Of a stretch of DNA of 64,000 nt, positions 60,880 to 64,000 are shown one piece after another. The number at the start of each line of letters is the position of its first letter. The first letter of the stretch is position 1. The notes below the pieces were generated by a model. That model was not told the origin of the DNA. It made no database searches and was given only the letters and a program-made list of their open reading frames with translations. Source of the stretch: Planctomycetota bacterium (GTDB lineage: Bacteria > Planctomycetota > UBA1135 > UBA2386); contig JADJPQ010000008.1 in NCBI GenBank assembly GCA_016713175.1, positions 372,001 to 436,000 of the forward strand, read 5' to 3'. Position numbers and translations under genes: made by a program.

Positions 60880-62508
60880 ATGTCTGCCCAAAGGAACGTT
60901 GCTTCGGGTCGCGGAACTCACCGCCGGCCATTGGTTGGTTCGGGGCTGCTGATCGGCGCGGCCGGGCTGCTCGCAGCCTGCGGTGGTGGCGGTGGGGTCT
61001 TGGCCTCCCCGGCGGCGCCGGCACTCTTCGTCGGCTCGTTGACGCCGGATGCGGCAACGGTCGTGGGGCGGCAGGTCGAGGTCCGGGTCGTGTTCGGCGA
61101 AGAGATGGACCCCGCGAGCCTGACCGACGACGCGTTCGAGGTGGTCGACGGCTCCGGGCCGTTGCCGGGCGTCCGTTCCTACGACGTTGCGGCGCGGCAG
61201 TGGACCTGGAGACCGTTCGGCCGTTTGCCCTTGGGCGCCCCGCTGCGGGCTGTCGTCAGTACCGCCGCCCGCGCCACGTCGGGAGCCCGACTCACCAACG
61301 ACTACGCTTGGAGTTTCTCGGTCGTCGATGGCCAGCTGTCGCCTGAGTTGGAGTTCGCTGCCGACGACGCGACGCGGTCGCCGTTGGTGGCGATCAGTTC
61401 GCAGCGGCTGTTGGCGGCGCTAGGGCAGACCGTGTTCGAGCTGGTGGACGGCGAGTTCGGTGTTCGCGCCCAGTTGCCAGCGCCCATCCGAGGGCTCTGC
61501 GCCGACACGACCGGCGGCGCGGCGGCGCTGTGCACGCCCGATGGGCGGCAGCTGCAGTTCCTGCGCCACGACGGCGATCCGCGTCGTGGCTGGGCCCACA
61601 TGGCCAACCACGACGTCACCGATGCCCGCACGCTGACGATGCGCGGCAACGGGCGTGGCGATCTGCTCGCACGCTGGGCGGGCCCTGGTCTGGCTCCAGG
61701 CACGGCGGACGTCGGGCTCGCAGTTCTCCATGCCGACTCTGCAGTACCTGACCAGGCGTACCGGGGGGCGACCAGCGGGGCCGTGCCCACCCTGGCGGGA
61801 ATCGATGGCAGTGGCCGAGTCGTGGCCATCGGTCTGCAAGCAGCCGGTGGCGCGAGTGCCGATGCGGTGTGGCTCCAGCGGGGGCCCCGCGAGTCGAGGC
61901 AAGGCCTGCGTCTGCCGCCGGCCGCCGAGTTGTTGGCCTTCGACTGCGATGCCGACGGTGTCGCCTACGGAGTGTATCAGGTACCGGTCCAAGGCGGTCT
62001 CGAGTTGCGCTGCGCTCGTGCTTCAGTGGACGCCTACCTCGGGGACGATGTGTTGCATCGCGGCGGTCCGGTTACCTGGCTCACGTTGGCCGTCGGCAGC
62101 CGGGGCGACGCGATGTGCTTGTTCCGCACGAGCGATGCGATGCGCACGCTGATGGCAGCCGGCTTCGCTTCGCTGACGACGACCTGGGCGGCGCCCGAGG
62201 TCTTGGCCGATGACATCTGGCCGTTCCTGGATGGCGGCGACGCCGTGTTGGCCATCAACGCGCGCGGCACGGTGTTCATCGCCTACGGCCGGCGTCTGAC
62301 GAACAGTCGGATCGAACTCGCGCTGCGCCGGCGCTTTGCTGGCGGTGGCTTCGCCGCTCCGATGGTGATCGCCACGACCTGGGTCCATGAGTTCGTGCCG
62401 CGGCCGGCGCTGGCTGCCGACGACGACGGGCGTGCGGTACTGGTGTTCACGACCCGGACTTCGCCGACGGGGGTGCCGCGGCCCTTGCGCGTGGTCTGGT
62501 TCGAGTAG
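60880..62508 (+). CDS. Lipoprotein with N-terminal Ig-like domain
   Basis: 542 residues. Signal peptide with lipobox LAAC (Cys34) then a Gly run. An SbsA-type Ig-like domain follows (SLTPDAATVVGRQVEVRVVF, GEEMDPASLTDDAFEVVDG). The rest is beta-rich with six or seven weak blades (DGSGRVVAIGLQAAGG, FDCDADGVAYGVYQVP, VGSRGDAMCLFRTSDAMRTL, DDDGRAVLVFTTR), suggesting a beta-propeller. It is divergent from the DUF1800/1501 pair, with a 183-nt gap that holds both promoter regions. Function unknown. Confidence 0.8.
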   Translation: MSAQRNVASGRGTHRRPLVGSGLLIGAAGLLAACGGGGGVLASPAAPALFVGSLTPDAATVVGRQVEVRVVFGEEMDPASLTDDAFEVVDGSGPLPGVRSYDVAARQWTWRPFGRLPLGAPLRAVVSTAARATSGARLTNDYAWSFSVVDGQLSPELEFAADDATRSPLVAISSQRLLAALGQTVFELVDGEFGVRAQLPAPIRGLCADTTGGAAALCTPDGRQLQFLRHDGDPRRGWAHMANHDVTDARTLTMRGNGRGDLLARWAGPGLAPGTADVGLAVLHADSAVPDQAYRGATSGAVPTLAGIDGSGRVVAIGLQAAGGASADAVWLQRGPRESRQGLRLPPAAELLAFDCDADGVAYGVYQVPVQGGLELRCARASVDAYLGDDVLHRGGPVTWLTLAVGSRGDAMCLFRTSDAMRTLMAAGFASLTTTWAAPEVLADDIWPFLDGGDAVLAINARGTVFIAYGRRLTNSRIELALRRRFAGGGFAAPMVIATTWVHEFVPRPALAADDDGRAVLVFTTRTSPTGVPRPLRVVWFE

Positions 62509-62687
62509 CCACAGCGAGCTGGTTGGCACCAGGGGACCCTGGACCGGCCGGTGGCGTCGGCGCCGTGGGCCGCTCGCGTGGCTTACGGAACGTCCGGCGA
62601 AAGCACCGTTGCAAAGCGACCGGGCGGTCGGCACGATCTTCGCCTCCTTCGGACCGGCTGCGCGCCTGATGGTGCAGTACCCCTCGC

Positions 62688-62780
<93 letters not shown>

Positions 62781-62919
62781 TCCGCCCTGGCCAGGCGACG
62801 ATCGTGGTCCAGCGGCACGTGGTCGTTGAAAACGGCAGCGGGAGTCTGCCGGCGCAACCGGACCTCGACCCGAGCTTCCGCAAAACGGCGTCAAGCGGGA
62901 CGCATCCAGGAAAAAACAC

Positions 62920-63052
62920 GGCTCGCGAAGGTGGAACCCACCAGGCACCCCGGGCACAAGAAGCCGCACGCTTATGGCTGCTCCCTTCCGGGCCTGACCA
63001 GGTTCACGCCGCCCCCTTGCTCGGGACCCGGCGAGCCCCACCTTCGCGAGCC
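62920..63052 (-). ncRNA. ffs: Signal recognition particle RNA (4.5S type)
   Basis: The minus strand carries the conserved apical loop and Ffh-binding stem: GAACCTGGTCAGGCCCGGAA then GGGAGCAGCC. The molecule is closed by a perfect 15-bp terminal helix, GGCTCGCGAAGGTGG at the 5' side (63052-63038) against CCACCTTCGCGAGCC at the 3' side (62934-62920). GTG then TTTTTT follow (62919-62911), so the closing helix can double as an intrinsic terminator. Length about 133 nt. It guides membrane-protein synthesis with Ffh and FtsY. Confidence 0.95.
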
Positions 63053-63062
63053 GTTGCGAAGC

Positions 63063-63153
63063 TGGCGGAGAGGGGGGGATTCGAACCCCCGGCAACCTTT
63101 TGGGCTGCACTCGCTTTCCAAGCGAGCTCCTTAAGCCGCTCGGTCACCTCTCC
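63063..63153 (-). tRNA. tRNA-Ser (GGA)
   Basis: 91 nt on the minus strand, with long variable arm and encoded CCA (63065-63063). Acceptor GGAGAGG/CCTCTCC; anticodon stem-loop CTCGC-TTGGAAA-GCGAG gives GGA. It ends ten bases before ffs on the same strand, so the two are probably made as one transcript. Confidence 0.97.
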
Positions 63154-63208
63154 ACGCATCCGCTTGCTCACCGTCGGAACGGCGCCTGGGCGGCGAATGG
63201 GGATGATC

Positions 63209-63237
63209 CTTCTAGCCGCGGCGCCAGCCAGACGCAA
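63209..63237 (-). promoter_or_regulatory. Candidate promoter for tRNA-Ser(GGA)-ffs
   Basis: On the minus strand TTGCGT (63237-63232), 17-base spacer, TAGAAG (63214-63209). tRNA-Ser(GGA) begins 55 bases downstream. Lies within the 171-nt gap before dnaX, in which I see nothing else. Confidence 0.4.
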
Positions 63238-63324
63238 CCTCGGCGCCGGATCCCCGGAACGAAACACCGCCGCCGCGTCCGTTCTCCCTTCCGCAACGTC
63301 CCGTTGCCGTCGATGCTGTACGGC

Positions 63325-64000
63325 ATGGCTGATCCGACCGGCACCGCCGACGAGAGCCCGCGCAGCACGCCCTACCAGGTCGTGGCCCGCCGCTTCCGCC
63401 CGAAGGCCTTCGACGAAGTCGTTGGTCAGGAACAGGTGGTCGGTTCGCTGCGCTCGTCGTTGCAGCAGAAGCGGATTCCGCATGCCTACCTGTTCGCCGG
63501 CAGCCGCGGCGTCGGCAAGACCACGACCGCGCGCATCCTCGCCCGCTGTTTGAACTGCGAACAGGGGCCGACGCCCGAGCCTTGTGGCACCTGCGCTCTC
63601 TGCAAGTCGCTGCTCGATGGCAGCAACCCGGACGTGATCGAGATCGACGCGGCGTCGCACAACGGCGTCGACGATGTGCGCATGCTGCGCGAGGCGATCG
63701 GCTACGCGGCGATGCTGTCGCGCTACAAGGTGTTCATCCTGGACGAGGCGCACATGATGTCGCGCTCGGCGTGGAACGCGCTGCTGAAGACGCTGGAAGA
63801 ACCGCCGCCGAACGTCGTGTTCATCCTGGCGACGACCGAGTCGCACAAGATCCCGGAGACCATCCGTTCGCGCTGCCAGGTGCAGCTGTTCCGGCGGATC
63901 GGCGACAGCGACATCGTGCAGCGGTTGCGGACGATCGCGCAGCGGGAAGGCGTCGCGATCGCCGACGAGGTGCTGGCCGAGATCGCGCTCAGCAGCCGCG
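63325..64000 (+). CDS. dnaX: DNA polymerase III tau/gamma subunit (5' part)
   Basis: 225 residues to the window edge, no stop. Start ATG 63325 (ATG 63313 in frame is possible). Conserved: PYQVVARRFRPKAFDEVVGQ, Walker A GSRGVGKT (59-66), zinc Cys C78, C87, C90, C93, Walker B VFILDEAHM, ALLKTLEEPPPNVVFILATT and SRCQ. It is the clamp-loader ATPase. tRNA-Ser, ffs and dnaX in a row is a conserved order in Bacillus too. The part beyond 64000 is unseen. Confidence 0.96.
   Translation, partial: MADPTGTADESPRSTPYQVVARRFRPKAFDEVVGQEQVVGSLRSSLQQKRIPHAYLFAGSRGVGKTTTARILARCLNCEQGPTPEPCGTCALCKSLLDGSNPDVIEIDAASHNGVDDVRMLREAIGYAAMLSRYKVFILDEAHMMSRSAWNALLKTLEEPPPNVVFILATTESHKIPETIRSRCQVQLFRRIGDSDIVQRLRTIAQREGVAIADEVLAEIALSSR

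Overview
GC-rich chromosomal segment, mostly the conserved core of a bacterium. It carries the tRNA-tuf-secE-nusG-rplKAJL-rpoBC, str, S10/spc and alpha gene blocks, flanked by housekeeping and secreted-protein genes. Lineage clues point to a diderm, probably Planctomycetota or a relative. EF-Tu has a rewritten switch I of the kind I recall from planctomycetes. There is a TAT-exported DUF1501 protein paired with a DUF1800 lipoprotein. An MCE/Mla lipid-transport operon, several lipoproteins and an LPS-kinase-like protein imply an outer membrane. The lineage is inferred; no search was run.

Layout. 1-6.1 kb: an accessory and apparently decaying stretch. It holds a frameshifted membrane-anchored protein, a beta-helix secreted protein, two gene remnants, and a Fic protein preceded by an unusual set of GAAAAACGATC repeats. 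6.2-13.5 kb: a DCC-family protein, an operon on the minus strand (WPF-repeat lipoprotein, MlaE, MlaF, MlaD), then trpS and two small lipoproteins. 13.5-19.8 kb: LPS-kinase-like protein, HU with an acidic tail, a Cys/Met-metabolism PLP enzyme, a MutS2 lacking its Smr domain, a lone receiver domain and aroC.

19.9-51.4 kb: the expression-machinery block, all on the plus strand. Four tRNAs, tuf and tRNA-Trp lead into secE, nusG, four ribosomal proteins and rpoBC. Next come rpsL, rpsG and a strongly divergent EF-G, then rpsJ to rplQ with secY, adk, infA, rpmJ and rpoA. The usual neighbours rplC (uL3), rpmD (uL30), map and rpmG are not in their expected places. Candidate promoters (TTGNNN / 16-18 nt / TANNNT) precede the tRNA-tuf, str, S10 and hup units.

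51.4-64 kb: dnaE (one frameshift), a serine-palmitoyltransferase-like enzyme, an acetylornithine-carbamoyltransferase-type enzyme, tadA, the DUF1501/DUF1800 pair, an Ig-like lipoprotein, then tRNA-Ser, SRP RNA, tRNA-Ser and the start of dnaX.

The most unusual items are: (1) the WPF-repeat lipoprotein fused into the MCE operon; (2) the EF-G in the str operon lacking the domain IV tip signature; (3) tandem repeats that copy the rpsL stop codon into the rpsL-rpsG spacer, with a second small case at rplA; (4) four spaced repeats upstream of fic; and (5) SRP RNA lying between inverted tRNA-Ser genes. Two frameshifts, one in the essential dnaE, suggest that some indels are assembly errors.
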